From Circinella minor (lineage: Eukaryota; Mucoromycota; Mucoromycetes; Mucorales; Lichtheimiaceae): a stretch of DNA of 64,000 nt. Under the pieces are notes generated by a model. That model was not told the origin of the DNA. It ran no database searches and saw only the letters and a program-made list of their open reading frames with translations. Positions 10,475-21,459 of the stretch are shown one piece after another; position 1 is the first letter of the stretch, and each line of letters begins with the position of its first letter. The DNA lies in the NCBI GenBank assembly GCA_016758965.1, contig JAEPRB010000001.1:310001-374000 (forward strand). The letters run 5' to 3'. The translations under genes were made by a program, and so were the position numbers.

Positions 10475-11617
10475 CTCTCAAAGCTTTTTTCAAGCTTTTT
10501 TTAGCTTTTTTAAGTCTTTTGATCTTCTCATCAATTTCTTCAAGAGCACGTTTACGTAGTATTACGCTTCCATACACTAGTTACTGGAGCATCACCAGTG
10601 ACTAATAGCATTAGCATTAATCGAGGGTAATATTTTTTCACCCCCGATTTTTCATACACCTGTTGGTCGCTGGGCTTTTTGTATAGCATCCATACGATCT
10701 CAAAGTCCCACCTATGCAAAAAGCGGGCAATTACCGTGGTAGTTTGAACATCTCTATTCAAACGAGATCGGTTTTCAAATCGCAACCCTTGAAAAGTATA
10801 GGTAACAAAACTTCCGTTAAACTTTTTTGTTAGATGAATCGAAAAATTCGTGACACCAACCCGGAATCCGTTTTCTACATATCTATATTATAGAAGACGG
10901 AGGCGCTCTCATCTGTTGCAAAATGAAGATACGCGGCACTAGGAAGAAAAGTAAGTAAATATGTTTTTTACGAGACTAAAGAATCTTCTTTTTGTAAAGA
11001 TAAAACTATTATCAGGATACATACTCACATGATGGGTCCTTTTGAACCTCGATCAATAAATTTATTTATAAAGAGCTTAAAAGCTCTTTTATTTGGATGT
11101 TGGTCTTATGAAAAGCTGAATTGCTTTTGATGCACACTTGCTTTTTGTGTTTATTGCAGGCACTGCGCATCGTTCGACAAATTAATGTTTAAAGAACTTA
11201 AAAGTTCTTGAACTTGAGCCTTGCTCATATATTTTGTTGAAGGACTTTTCAAACATACTTGTTTTTTGGGTCTGTTACACGCACCGCATACCATTTAACA
11301 AATTAAGTTTTAAAGAACTTGACAATTCTTTTACTTGATTTTTTGTCATATGGTGCACCATTTCACTTGTAATCGCCAATGATTGACATTGATTTCAAGA
11401 AGCTTCAGTTTCACACCAAGTCAATATATCATTCTTATTTTCTATTAACAACAATTATTAAAGTTTAGAAACTTGTAAAAAAAAAATTAAATACTGTCAA
11501 AGTGAAAAATCCTTATATTACCCTGATCACTCCACTTTGCTCCAAGTTTAATATTAGTGATAAAAGAGTTGAAAAGGCCTTGTAAATAAACTGTTTTTTC
11601 TATAAAAGAAAGAAGAA
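10475..11617 (-). repeat. Right arm of the inverted duplication, with tandem Cys-modules
   Basis: Read on the minus strand from 11617, this arm repeats the left arm: TATA-like promoter segment, the TTAATAATTGTTGTTAATAG stretch, then coding-like modules. Two successive modules are visible, one with VCGACNRPKKQVCLKS followed by VQELLSSLNINL, the next with SACNKHKKQVCIKS followed by IKELLSSL. The same GTATGTATC intron comes next, then AAYLHFATDESASVFYN. It continues to a Lys-rich coiled-coil (KIKRLKKAKKSLKKALRDF near 10480-10535). Stops and +1 offsets between modules mark it as decayed. The modules suggest the ancestral protein had a repeated unit of about 45-50 residues. Confidence 0.7.
10518..10954 (-). 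pseudogene. Decayed gene of the Cys-module family, right copy (3' part)
   Basis: On the minus strand, the exon beginning near 10954 encodes AAYLHFATDESASVFYN and stops at a TAG. A longer frame (10785-10552) then carries RFLHRWDFEIVWMLYKKP and PRLMLMLLVTGDAPVTSVW. The equivalent left-arm DNA (5200-5340) is much more damaged. I do not recognise the family. The segment looks like a folded domain with Trp-rich strands, but that is only an impression from composition. Confidence 0.35.
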
Positions 11618-12099
11618 CTTGATGATGGATCACGAAATCCTGAATAGTATAAATATAAATTCTCATATGGAACCCACAAACTTTGATTGTGTGGACCCAT
11701 ATATGTATCGTGTCAACCATATAATTTGGCTACATCAATTATACCGTAGTACATAGTGTGAAGATTATGTAGTACTTAAAGTAAGTTCTCAAAAATGGTT
11801 ATTGTGCAGTTAATTATATTATCAAATAAAGACGAATTTCCCTATTCTTACAAATTGTTGCTTAAATGTGAAAATAGAGTAATGTCAACGAAGCATAAAG
11901 CTATGAGTCGTCAAAGTAGAACTGAACGTGTTGAATGGCGTCAGTCTGTTAGTAGCCAATAGGCAGAATTAAGATATATTAATCCATAAGTTGTAATACT
12001 ATTAATGAGATTAACGAATATTTTATAATAATAAAGAGCTGTTTTTATGAAACCATTGTAGATTGGATACAACACTACGCACTACACAATAATGGATTT
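11618..12099. other. Spacer with short coding-like fragments
   Basis: A 43-residue open frame (11623-11754, +) reads MDHEILNSININSHMEPTNF and stops. A second short frame near 11904 reads MSRQSRTERVEWRQSVSSQ. Both could be 5' remnants of the transposase relic that follows, but neither is strong enough to call. Confidence 0.3.
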
Positions 12100-13013
12100 G
12101 CTGGCGCTGCAAAAACATTCAGAATATAAAGCCAACAACACCATTCACAACTTCTTCGGAATCATAGACAGAAAATGTTACCTTTGTTGGTGTAATGCCA
12201 GGTTCACGAGAAGCACGTGCATTTGATATCAACAACTACCTTCGTCCTTTAGTTGATAAATTGTTGAAATGATATGGTGAAAAAACAATCAGGACAAATA
12301 CACATCCCCAGGGTACTCGTGTGCGATTGGCCTTATTTATTAACACTTGTGATATATCTGCTGCTCGTAAACAAGTAATTTCACATCATATGCAAGTTTA
12401 TGTGCCTGTCATAAAATGTGTTCACCAATTTTCTGTTTTTCCTGCGATAACTAACATCGACTTCTCTGGCTTTTACCTTGAAAACTGGAAATTACGAAGA
12501 TGGGATAACAATTGTATTTTTGCTGAACAATGGCGTAACGCTGAAACAGTGGCAACACGGCGGGAACTTGAGCGTCAAAATGAAACTAGGTGATCGAAAT
12601 TACATCGACTTGAATATTCTGATCCTGTTCGTTCCACGATCATCGATCTAATACATAACTGGTTTCTTGGCACAGTAAAATGTATGATAACAGTGTGGAT
12701 TAATAACGACTTAATCACTGATCATGATCTCAAACATATGCAAGTATTGGCAAATGGCATTGTTCTTCCTCCTGACTATGTTACCTTAAAGCAGAAGATT
12801 GCAAATCGTTTCCCTTTCATGGCTTCTAATGATTGGAAGTCATGGTGCCTTGTTTATTCCCCACTTGTTCTCGATGGTCATCTTCCTCGGGTATATTTAC
12901 AGAACTGGTCACTATTTGTTGATGCTTGCCGCTTGATGGCTAAACCATCAATTACTACGGATGACGTCGAAGAATTTAATAATTTATTGTTACAGTTTTT
13001 TATTGGTGCTCAA
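12100..13013 (+). pseudogene. Tnp2-type DNA transposase relic
   Basis: Consecutive frames on the plus strand recover a recognisable transposase core. They include VTFVGVMPGSREARAFDINN and YLRPLVDKLL followed by a stop, then RLALFINTCDISAARKQV. Next come WRNAETVATRRELERQNETR with another stop, then KLHRLEYSDPV and IDLIHNWFLGTVKCM. It ends with LPPDYVTLKQKIANRFPF and WCLVYSPLVLDGHLPRVYLQ. This matches what I know of fungal Tnp2/Plavaka-like transposases (the GLIPGP-KEP, CDIPAARK, MHNLFLGTAKR and LPPDYG blocks). At least two in-frame stops, loss of the Cys-rich knuckle after SHH and a frame change at the end make it inactive. No terminal repeats could be paired with it. It lies next to the inverted duplication but reads outward from it. 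Confidence 0.75.
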
Positions 13014-14368
13014 CCACTACATGGTGCACCCCTGCAGAAATATCCACTCCTTCGGAATCACCCACTTCTTCGGAACCACCTGCCTCTGCAGGGCCACCCG
13101 CTTCGGAAGCAGGAAGAAAGCGTCCAGTAGAAGAAGGTATGTGAATCGAATAACAGTAAGTTGAATATACTAAATAATTATCAAAAAGACTTGAAATTAA
13201 TGGCATTGACAATGGTTAATATTGTAAAGAGTATGAAAACGAAGAGCAAGGAAAATATAATGATTGATGATTCAGCGAGGAAATGTTTTTCGGACAAGGA
13301 CAAGGTAGATTAAAACATAGAAAAAAATCGATGTCCAAAAAGGTGAAATTTAGCCTTTTAACTGTCTTATTTTTAATAGGAGAAGCAAATAGTAGATCGG
13401 TTGCTCAAGAAGAGAAAATTTTTTCGTTGTTGTTTAATCATCCACTCTTATTATATTGTGCTAAAACGTATTACCATTCATCTAGTCTTGTCAAACATTG
13501 CCCGAACCGAGCCAAATGTTGTCCGGCTGATAGCAGGTGGACTCAACATTGGAGCGCTCCCTAAGGACAAATGATGATCTTGATGTAAAATTTTATGCAT
13601 ACAAATGTCACGCGAAGAACCTTTCTACATTGATGAAGTTTTTATATGATGAACCTGCGTAAGTATCATGTATATATTCATATACAGAGGGTATTCAAAG
13701 TTGGATATTTTTTATGTCTAATAATTCAATGCGTGCTTGAATCACGTTCTCTTACTGAAGGAAATTCAATTCTCTGATATTCAAAAGGAAACTACCGGCT
13801 AACAATTACTTCAGGAAGAATACATGTACGTATTAGAGAACTATTGTTCCATGTTCAATACATTTAACCCATTGTTCGTGGTATTCATTGCAGTAGCGAG
13901 GTCGTCGTTAATTCACTTGTTTTTGTCATGAATAGTTACCAGACATAGTGTCAACATTCTCATTCCCTTTAATTTTACTTTCACAATGATTTTGAGGGCT
14001 TGAAATTAAGCAGGTTTTCAAAACATGACTTGGGAAAGACTTTTATTGGTTTTCTGTGATAAAGAAGTTATACAAAATAGCTTGTTTATAAGACAGCAAC
14101 TGTCTCAATCTATTTTGAAAATCAAGGGAGCTATAATAGCTCTACTTCAGTACCAACATTGATTGTATCTATGCTACTGACATACTTCTTCTTTAGTGAT
14201 TACTCTTATCACAAAAAATGTCAAAGAAATATTAACTATATAATATGAAGCATATTACATAGTCACTAATAAGTTCACTGATCAAAAGCAGTAATGATAG
14301 TGTATGTAGTGTACATGGATTTATTAGTTATAATGTCTGTTAAATTTTTAACCGGGGTTTCCCTCCGA
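13014..14368. other. Junction zone with low-complexity and unassigned coding fragments
   Basis: Just after the transposase relic, another frame (13024-13130) encodes STPSESPTSSEPPASAGPP and ends in RKRPVEEG at a GTATGT donor. It looks like a linker from a different protein. Around 13460-13660 the frame fragments RLIAGGLNIGALPKD and DDLDVKFYAYKCHAKNLS occur in different phases before a GTAAGT site. The fragments are too short to assign. The rest is AT-rich without visible genes. Confidence 0.3.
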
Positions 14369-14452
14369 CATGGTGCCCCTATAATTTCATTCCACTGTTA
14401 ATTTCACAAAATAGCTAGAAATGAAGTCTATGAAATTAACGGGGGCCTACTG
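14369..14452. mobile_element. Small MITE-like palindrome
   Basis: The right end, read inward, is CAGTAGGCCCCCGTTAATTT. The left end is an imperfect copy, CATGGTGCCCCTATAATTTC. The 84-bp unit could fold on itself. The CAGT-GGCCCCCG start resembles ends of pogo/Tigger-like elements. No TA duplication is clear, so the call is tentative. Confidence 0.4.
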
Positions 14453-14821
14453 TATTATTATTTGAAACTAACCTATTAACTTGTTATTTCTTATGTATTA
14501 CATTTGTTTAATACAGAAACTGTCAGTAGTAGTTTTTGACTGTATCCCTATTATAATTCATATTGACCATATGAAAATACACTAAAAGAAATTCATTTAC
14601 GGTTGTGCTTAATAGGCGTAGCTTACTCAATTATTATACATGATACACATTTCTTCCTCTAAATTAATAGAGGCTAAGTATTATAATATAGCTATTAGAA
14701 TAATTTTTTTATAGGAAATCAATATTTTATGTGTATTGAGTATTAAATTATCTCCGTAAAAAAGAGGTTTAAATAAAGTACGCTATGTTTACTAGTGTTA
14801 TTTTTTTATTTTTCAAAAATA
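14453..14821. other. AT-rich spacer
   Basis: No gene, repeat or conserved motif seen. Confidence 0.6.
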
Positions 14822-15178
14822 TTAAAAATCAAATATTGTAGACCTTGATTTCTCTGACACAGTCTGCAAAAGTTGAATAGTTGAATTCGCTACATCCTTG
14901 AGTTTCAGTCTCTCTTCATCAGTACTAGAAATATATAATGTAAGTGCCGCAAGAGGATCAAGGCTCTGATCGACATCACTGTCACTATTAAGCGCAACCT
15001 TCGGAACAAATATACATTTCTTGGCCCAAAAAGCACTGTGTGGCTGCCACCAATAGAGATTATCAACAATGGCTAGAAGTTTCATTTTAATTGATGGTGA
15101 AATTTGACCAGTACATAAAAGAATGAAGTATACTTCACAGTCATATTTTTCTGCCACTTGTAGGGGGGCAGTATTCAA
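14822..15178 (-). CDS. Unrecognised 118-aa open frame, possibly a gene relic
   Basis: The frame starts MNTAPLQVAEKYDCEVYF and contains LLAIVDNLYWWQPHSAFW and SLDPLAALTLYISSTDEE. The composition, with tryptophans and an amphipathic C-terminus, is better than random for this AT-rich stretch. The frame extends only four codons upstream of the ATG before a TAA, and no splice partner is obvious. DPLAAL-type motifs occur in uncharacterised proteins often found near fungal transposons, so it may be an exon of a repeat-associated gene. No function can be assigned. Confidence 0.35.
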   Translation of the reverse strand: MNTAPLQVAEKYDCEVYFILLCTGQISPSIKMKLLAIVDNLYWWQPHSAFWAKKCIFVPKVALNSDSDVDQSLDPLAALTLYISSTDEERLKLKDVANSTIQLLQTVSEKSRSTIFDF

Positions 15179-16371
15179 TCGAACGCTTTATCGATGTTAT
15201 TTCATTATTGTTTTGGACTTCTAAACAATTGCAGGAAGCTCACTTGTGATCGGCGTTTGTGGCAAATAAAGAAAAGAAAGGGATTTTTCCATTCCCTTTA
15301 TCGACGGCAATGCATGTATATATATCATTCCTTCCATCTAATACAGTTTTTGTCACAAGTTTAATTACAGTTGGACTTGACAAGAGGTATATCACTATAT
15401 TAAAAATACTATTAGCCTTTTTTTATCACTAATCAATCATATTTATGCTGTTGAATTACCTGTGTCCATTATTTTTCATCTGGAAGCAGAAAATCTGAGT
15501 TACAGTGGTTGTGGTAAAATGCCGCTTTGTCCACGCTACTGGCGACACCAAATCGGGACTGCTCTCCAAAATGAACGACCTTGAACATCGAACTACCTTA
15601 AACACCAAAAAGAGTTAAGTCCAATGTTCGGTTACTAAAAAAGAGAAAATTGATTCGTCAAAAATAATACTCCTTGGGGACTTAGAGAAAATTAATTTTT
15701 TTTTTTTTTTGCCAAGTCGTAAACTTTTTCTATACATGAAAAAAAAATGAAGAACTATGAACTATGATATAATATATGGTTTAATTTTACTGCAAGCAAG
15801 TAAACCAGATAACTTCAATATAGGACGATCGTCATCATCAATTGAAAAAATAATCAATTTTCAAAAAAAAAAAAGACCAAAAAATGAAAAATAAACTCTT
15901 CGTTTTGCGCACTGGACGTTAAATGTGACTCAATTCTTTTTGATGTTTAAGGATTACGGTAGTTCACAAATAATACAAAACAGAAAACAAATATAAAAAA
16001 TATCGATATTTATGCAGGTCTAATAGTTTCCATGACGTCAATGATATGTACAATGTACTGTATATGCGTCCTTTTAATTGCCCTGGAGTATTGATGTTAC
16101 ACGAACAATATTCGTTTTATATCCAGGAAATCGTGGCTTTCCACAAAGATTATCCTAAAATATACACCATCAAATGTTCAAGTTTTAACCGATGAACAAA
16201 CCGATTCGTACCAAAAAAAAAAAAGGGAGACGAAAGTTTAAAAGATTTTTTTTTCGACCTGCGAAACCATAAAAGAAATGATTCCTTTACATTTTTAAAC
16301 TATTTTATTTTGTTTTTGTTTATCATGGTACTATGAGTATTTAAATCACTTTTTTTAAGAATAAATTTTGT
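15179..16371. other. Spacer with one coding-like relic
   Basis: Mostly AT-rich. The only coding-like part is 16022-16195, listed separately. Poly-A/T tracts at 15697-15709, 15863-15873 and 16216-16226 flank it. Confidence 0.5.
16022..16195 (+). pseudogene. Unassigned coding relic
   Basis: An open frame reads NSFHDVNDMYNVLYMRPFNC and continues through VLMLHEQYSFYIQEIVAFHK to a TGA. A TTTATGCAG acceptor-like site precedes it. The composition is clearly protein-like, but it has no start codon and no recognisable partner exon. The FHK motif and aromatic spacing recall C-terminal parts of fungal transposon proteins. This is a guess. Confidence 0.3.
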
Positions 16372-17187
16372 TTATGCTTGTGCTTGATCGCGTTCAGCAA
16401 GAAGTTCCTTAATATGTTCAACAATAACAAAGTTGTTCAGGGTTTCAGTAGACAAATGCTTGGCACCTGTTACTTGCTTAACACACTATTATAATAATAT
16501 GAAAAAGTTTATAAAGTTTTAGTTTTCCAGAATAGTTCTTATGTATAAATTTTAATTTTACCTGAGAAGCACCACACCAACAGTCAAAAGGTTGTGCTAA
16601 AGATAAACAGAAAATTGCGCGATTCAGTTTATCCGTTCGTTTATGATTTTTGTAATGCTTCTTTTTTTTTCTTACTGTCTTCTTTCTCACTCGTTTTGTA
16701 TAGTTCATTTATCACTGCCCCCCCTGGTTATTCTCTATAGCTCTCGTTGCTCAAACAAACACTTCTTTTTTCTACTACCCTTTCTATTCCCTTCAAAAAT
16801 CACAGCAAAATATAAATTCTAATAGTTACCCATATCCCATTCAGTTGAGGGATAAAAGAAAGTCAACTCATCACCAGTTTTGATATCCTTAAGAGCACGA
16901 ACGGCCATGCCATCGGTATCCATATGTGTAGAAGGATCACAAGAATGGTTCATAAATACCAAATCGCTGTTTAATTCAATGTGTTTATCCTTGGAGACTT
17001 GAACAGAGGAGTAACGCTTAGGACCAGGAGTCAAACCCTTAAGTTCAGCAATGATGGATCCCTTAGGATAGTCACGTTCAGCGATCAACTTGGAACAATA
17101 CTGTTCAGGTGTACCTTGACGAACAATACAGAAGTAGCCAGGATGAGTAGGTTTGGTTTCGGGTTGAACAGATTCAGTGACAGCCAT
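16372..17187 (-). CDS. SET-domain protein, small, 3 exons
   Basis: The exons (minus strand) are 17187-16830, 16596-16562 and 16485-16372, 507 nt in total (168 aa). The SET core is visible: FMNHSCDPS at about residues 78-86 (the NHSC knot), GDELTFFYPSTEWDM at 105-119, and a post-SET-like FDCWCGASQC at 123-132 split across the exon boundaries. Ending after exon 1 would lose this cysteine motif. The family transfers methyl groups from S-adenosylmethionine to lysine. Single-domain versions of this length are common in fungi and their targets are mostly unknown. Some residues usually seen in the N-terminal half (GxG and Y) are not obvious, so activity is uncertain. A CT/CCCAA-rich promoter region lies upstream at 17300-17690. 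Confidence 0.85.
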
Positions 17188-19647
17188 GTTGAATGATGAA
17201 TGATATAGTTCGGAGGTATTTAAGAAAGAGACGGGAAGGGAATAAATAAAAAAGTGAAAAGGGGAAGAAGAGAAACAGCAAAAATGAAGTCCCTGAAATA
17301 TTTCTTGCTTTATATTTTTTTTGTCGTTTCGTCGTCAGATAACTTTGTTAATTTTCTCTCTTTAGATACTCTCTATTAAACTCTCTTGTTATATAAAGTT
17401 GGTCCGGTTTTTCGATGAACAGGTCCTCCCCCAATCCACAGCTCCCCCAATCACTTTTTGAGCGTGTGGGGTACAGGTTGCACTGGCCAATTCACTATTG
17501 TATTTTTCTCTCCGATTGCAGGATGTCATCAAAAAAACAAAACAACCGCGCCAACGAAAATCAGTGAATGGTCTACATCGTACTACCTTCCATTTTCTAA
17601 GGTTATTTTAACTCCACGAACCTTCCCCCAACAGCTCCCAAACGCGATCTTTCGTTCTTTTTTTGTTGTAAGGATTACAATACAAATTTGACGTTTTTTT
17701 TTTCGAACTTTAAATTCTGCTCTTGCTGAATCATGGTTATATATTTTACATGTGCAGTATAAATAATTCATCCTGCTTTTTTCCGAGAATTATAAAGTCA
17801 GTTTAATATTAATCAAAAAGTAAAGCCGAGCAAGATCAATATCCATCACTACTGTGTCATCAGGGTATTGTTTTTGTGTTGTGGGTTCTGTAGCCTTTGT
17901 GAAAAAATGTAAAAGTATTATTTATTACTTATTATGCTTTTTCACATGTACAGTTTCTTTGGCTTATTAGTTTTATCATGATCATTATTATTCATTGTAA
18001 CAACGAACAACAAAGAAGAAGAAAATAGTGTGGTTTTGTTAAGAAAACTTGTTATTAAGATTGTAGTATTCAATAATAGAATTTTCTCATAAACGTTGAA
18101 ATTACAGCTTACAAATAATTTTGACAGTTCTTTATTATCAAAAAGTGGTATGTTCCTTCTTATTCTTATTTAAAACAAAATATCACACCATCATGCCCAT
18201 TACTGATATATTATATGCTTAGAAGAAAATAATAGTAAAAGCATTTGCGTTTTATATAAGATTATGATTCAGGAACACATATGTCATTTTTTTTACTTCG
18301 CTTTTGTTGCCCGGTAACAACACCAGTTTTTTAGTTCAGGTTACCCGCATCAGGAAATGTTGATCTGAAAAAATAAAAGATCGTTATCAATGATTGATTC
18401 TTTTTGCGGATATAAAATCTTGCAATACGTACCCTGAAAAAAATCATACATTAATTCGTTCTTTTTTCCCACGTAAAAGGGAATATATATTTTTACAGAG
18501 ACAGACCGATTTTTTTCGATGCGTTCTAATATTGGAATGTCCTCGATACGTTATTATAAAATTAACGTAAGCAAATCTTGAATCACTATTACAGCAGTAC
18601 TTTATTATTTTCTTTATGGTTAGCCATGAAATAAATGTTATTACTGCATGATTTTTTTTATTTTATAAGTACGTACGTATGAGTATTTCCAAAAATAAAA
18701 AAAGCCAAAACTCCCTAAAATAAGACCGTTGACTTGCTCCCTCCTCTTTTTCTCTTTTTTCATTCAAATTATGCACCATATATATATGTATGTAATTATT
18801 ATTCCATGCTGTTTATATTTCTGTCAATTAAGACGATGTATGTTACATTTTTGACATTCTTTCACACATTTTTATATTGTCAATATGCATGTATAAGCAA
18901 TATTACGTAGTTAACATAATTTCTGCAAGAGCCAAGTTGTGAAACCACTTGCAAATAAAGAGAGTCAGATCCTACATAATAATTTTTCTGCTTTAATATT
19001 TATCTAAACCTACGTTGCAGAACAGGTATTGACTTTATATATAAGATAAAACTGCTGTAGAATGAAATGTACATTCATATTATCAAAGCAACTTCTGATG
19101 CTGATTCTAATTGTATATATATAAACAGGAACATGTATTGATATTCTCACTAGGAACTTGTAACATAGCTTCATTATGCTGTCCTACGATACCAGTATCG
19201 TTTCCAGGAAATGATGAAAGAAGCTTTGCCATTTTTTTAGCCTTTCTTTCGATTCTTGCATTTTTTCTTAATATTTTATGCATAAAAAATGATGTTTCTA
19301 TTATTTAATATACGTACGTGATCCTTCTTAACTTCCTATCCTTGGTGAAAATGAACAAGAATGATGGTAACACACGATAATTACGTCAGTTTACCAATAT
19401 GCAAAGTCCAAAGTGATACTGCAGCAAGTAACAAACAGATGAGGGAGTAAAAAAAAACTTTTCAAGTTTCTCCTTTTAGATATACATTAAACTCTTCACT
19501 CTTCTTAACAGCAACAATTATAAGCTCGTTTTTTTTGCCTCTGACATTTTTGCATTTTATTTATAGAAAAACAATTAAAAAAACTTCTTTTTCTTTCCTT
19601 GTAATATTACTATAGTCCCTTCTCCCCCTTTTTTTCTTCTTTAAATC
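17188..19647. other. Intergenic region between the SET and NTF2-like genes
   Basis: Near 17425-17640 the block CAGCTCCCCCAATC and variants (CACAGCTCCCCC, CAACAGCTCCCAAA) recur three times within the likely SET-gene promoter. A 41-codon minus frame at 19107-19232 is listed separately. The rest is AT-rich without visible genes. Confidence 0.5.
19107..19232 (-). other. Short coding-like fragment
   Basis: The minus strand reads MAKLLSSFPGNDTGIVGQHN and continues through EAMLQVPSENINTC to a stop. The frame is open upstream as well (ARIERKAKKMAK). The protein-like wording suggests a gene relic or an exon, but there are no partner exons. Confidence 0.2.
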
Positions 19648-20709
19648 ATGGATCTAGAATGTGGACCGAAATATAATGATACATATGATGAACTCATTGC
19701 CAGTAATTATTCTTACTAATTTTATAGTATCTATAAGAGGATTGAATATTAACATACTCTTTCACGATTAATAGAAGTCGTAGAAGATTTATTCTCTTTT
19801 AATGATACCCGACAAAAGCGCATTCTTGACCATTACTACTTTCACGATGCGACGTTTGATTCACCACTCTTAGCAACTGATGGCGTATATAATATTCGAC
19901 AGTAAGTTATATTTTATATCTTTTCTCGGGTTGAAAAAACGCAATAGTGAGCAAGAAGGTGTGGGTATGGTTATATAGCATGTGTGCTTGCGTGTATGTA
20001 TGTCTAGTTCTTTTTGCTGAATAATATGCACATGACGATGATTTTGTTGGAACTTATATATAAATGACATGCACATATGACTAAATGTAGTGTCTTATTA
20101 TTGTGGAAAGCATTGAATAAATATCCACCTACTGTTAAAAATGTCTGCTTCAACGGTCAAACTTGCGTTGTATACCTGACTCAAAAACTATGTCCAAGAT
20201 TATTTCCTTTTGTGCAGCTCGAACTTCCTGTTATTGCCACACTTAATTTTCAAGAAACAGATGTGGATAGTGGATTATTAAAGATTAATCACCATCAAGA
20301 AAGCTGGACATTAGAAGGTAAAAGCATAGTTTATGTAGAGTATGATATAAAATAGCGTCCTCGAGGAAAGAAGAAATTAATGACATTATTATTATTTGCT
20401 GACATAAAAAGTTATAATGTATATATAGGATTGTTACAAGCAGTTCCTGTTCTGTCATATTGGTACGACAATGTTGTAAGGGTTTTAATGGGAAAAATGA
20501 TATCATCGACTGGAGAAGTAGTTTATTCTGCAACAGAAAGAATGCATTTATTGGCTCCGCCCAATAATAATTCCTCTTCAACAATTGACGAAACTTCTTC
20601 ATCGCCATCATCAGGTATCAGTTCATCGGCATCATCCATATCTTCTTCGTTTCAAGAAATGAATATTAACTTACATAAAGGAATGATACGAGAAAATTGG
20701 CAAAAATAG
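19648..20709 (+). CDS. SigF-like NTF2-like domain protein, 4 exons
   Basis: The exons are 19648-19702, 19775-19901, 20091-20317 and 20429-20709, 690 nt (229 aa), with all phases matching. The protein starts MDLECGPKYNDTYDELIA, and VVEDLFSFNDTRQKRILDHY with YFHDATFDSPLL is the cone-shaped NTF2-like opening. KALNKYPPTVKNVCFNGQT and LFPFVQLELPVIATLNFQE follow, and KINHHQESW with LQAVPVLSYWYDNVVRVLMG ends the fold. This matches fungal proteins annotated as SigF-like NTF2-like. The C-terminus is a Ser-rich tail (residues about 180-215). The biochemical role of the family is unknown. The hydrophobic face suggests binding of a small ligand or membrane, as inference. Confidence 0.82.
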
Positions 20710-21459
20710 ATTGGTTTATATAAATATTAGCTATACCCACGCAATTATCACTATCATCACATAACTTTAATTTCCATTCATCCAACAATACAGTTCCAGT
20801 TATTATTATTGCATTATCTTCCTATCTCTTTTCTTTTATTTGTACATTGTATAACCTTTTCTATGTATATGTATACCCCATATCATCATTCCATTATCAT
20901 TCTATAGCATTTCCAACTTTTTTTTAACCTGTCAAAAATGAGTTATGAGAATGCTTGAACTGTCTTTTGTTATTCATAGAGTTGTTTTCTTTTTATTTTT
21001 GATAATCAAAAATTATTTTTATACTTCGACTATCATCAGTGTAAAGTATACTATGAGAGATATTGACTATGACCGGAAGATTAGATATTTTCACATTTAA
21101 ACAACATCATTTTTTCCCTTACACATTTGTGTATTCAACACCTTGGTAGCAAACTATACTAGTATGACTTTTATAAAACTTTGAAATTTTAATATAAAGT
21201 ATTTGCAATTAAAAAATGCTTATAAAAGTATGTCGCATAGAAACAATTACTATAGTTTCCACCCTCCCCCATAAGGAACTCATTGAGGCAAAATATTATT
21301 ATAATGTTTGGAGGTTCTTACAAAAATGAAAAAATTAAAGCAGCTGACTTTTTTATAGATTCCAAGCGAATTACACTAAATAGCTGTTTTAAAGAATATC
21401 CAAGTTCTTTTTTTTACTATTTATTGCCTCATTTTCCGTCGGAAACCAATACTATAACA
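20710..21459. other. Intergenic region
   Basis: 3' flank of the NTF2-like gene and promoter of RMD5. In-frame codons extend upstream of the chosen RMD5 ATG to 21283, but they encode low-quality sequence. Confidence 0.6.

Noticed and set aside
19111..19308. 65-codon plus-strand frame
   Set aside because: The opposite strand reads as better protein (19107-19232), and the plus frame looks like its shadow.
21283..21459. An earlier ATG for RMD5
   Set aside because: It is in frame, but it adds a Lys/Phe-rich leader unlike the family, while MEDLLAH at 21460 matches the usual start.
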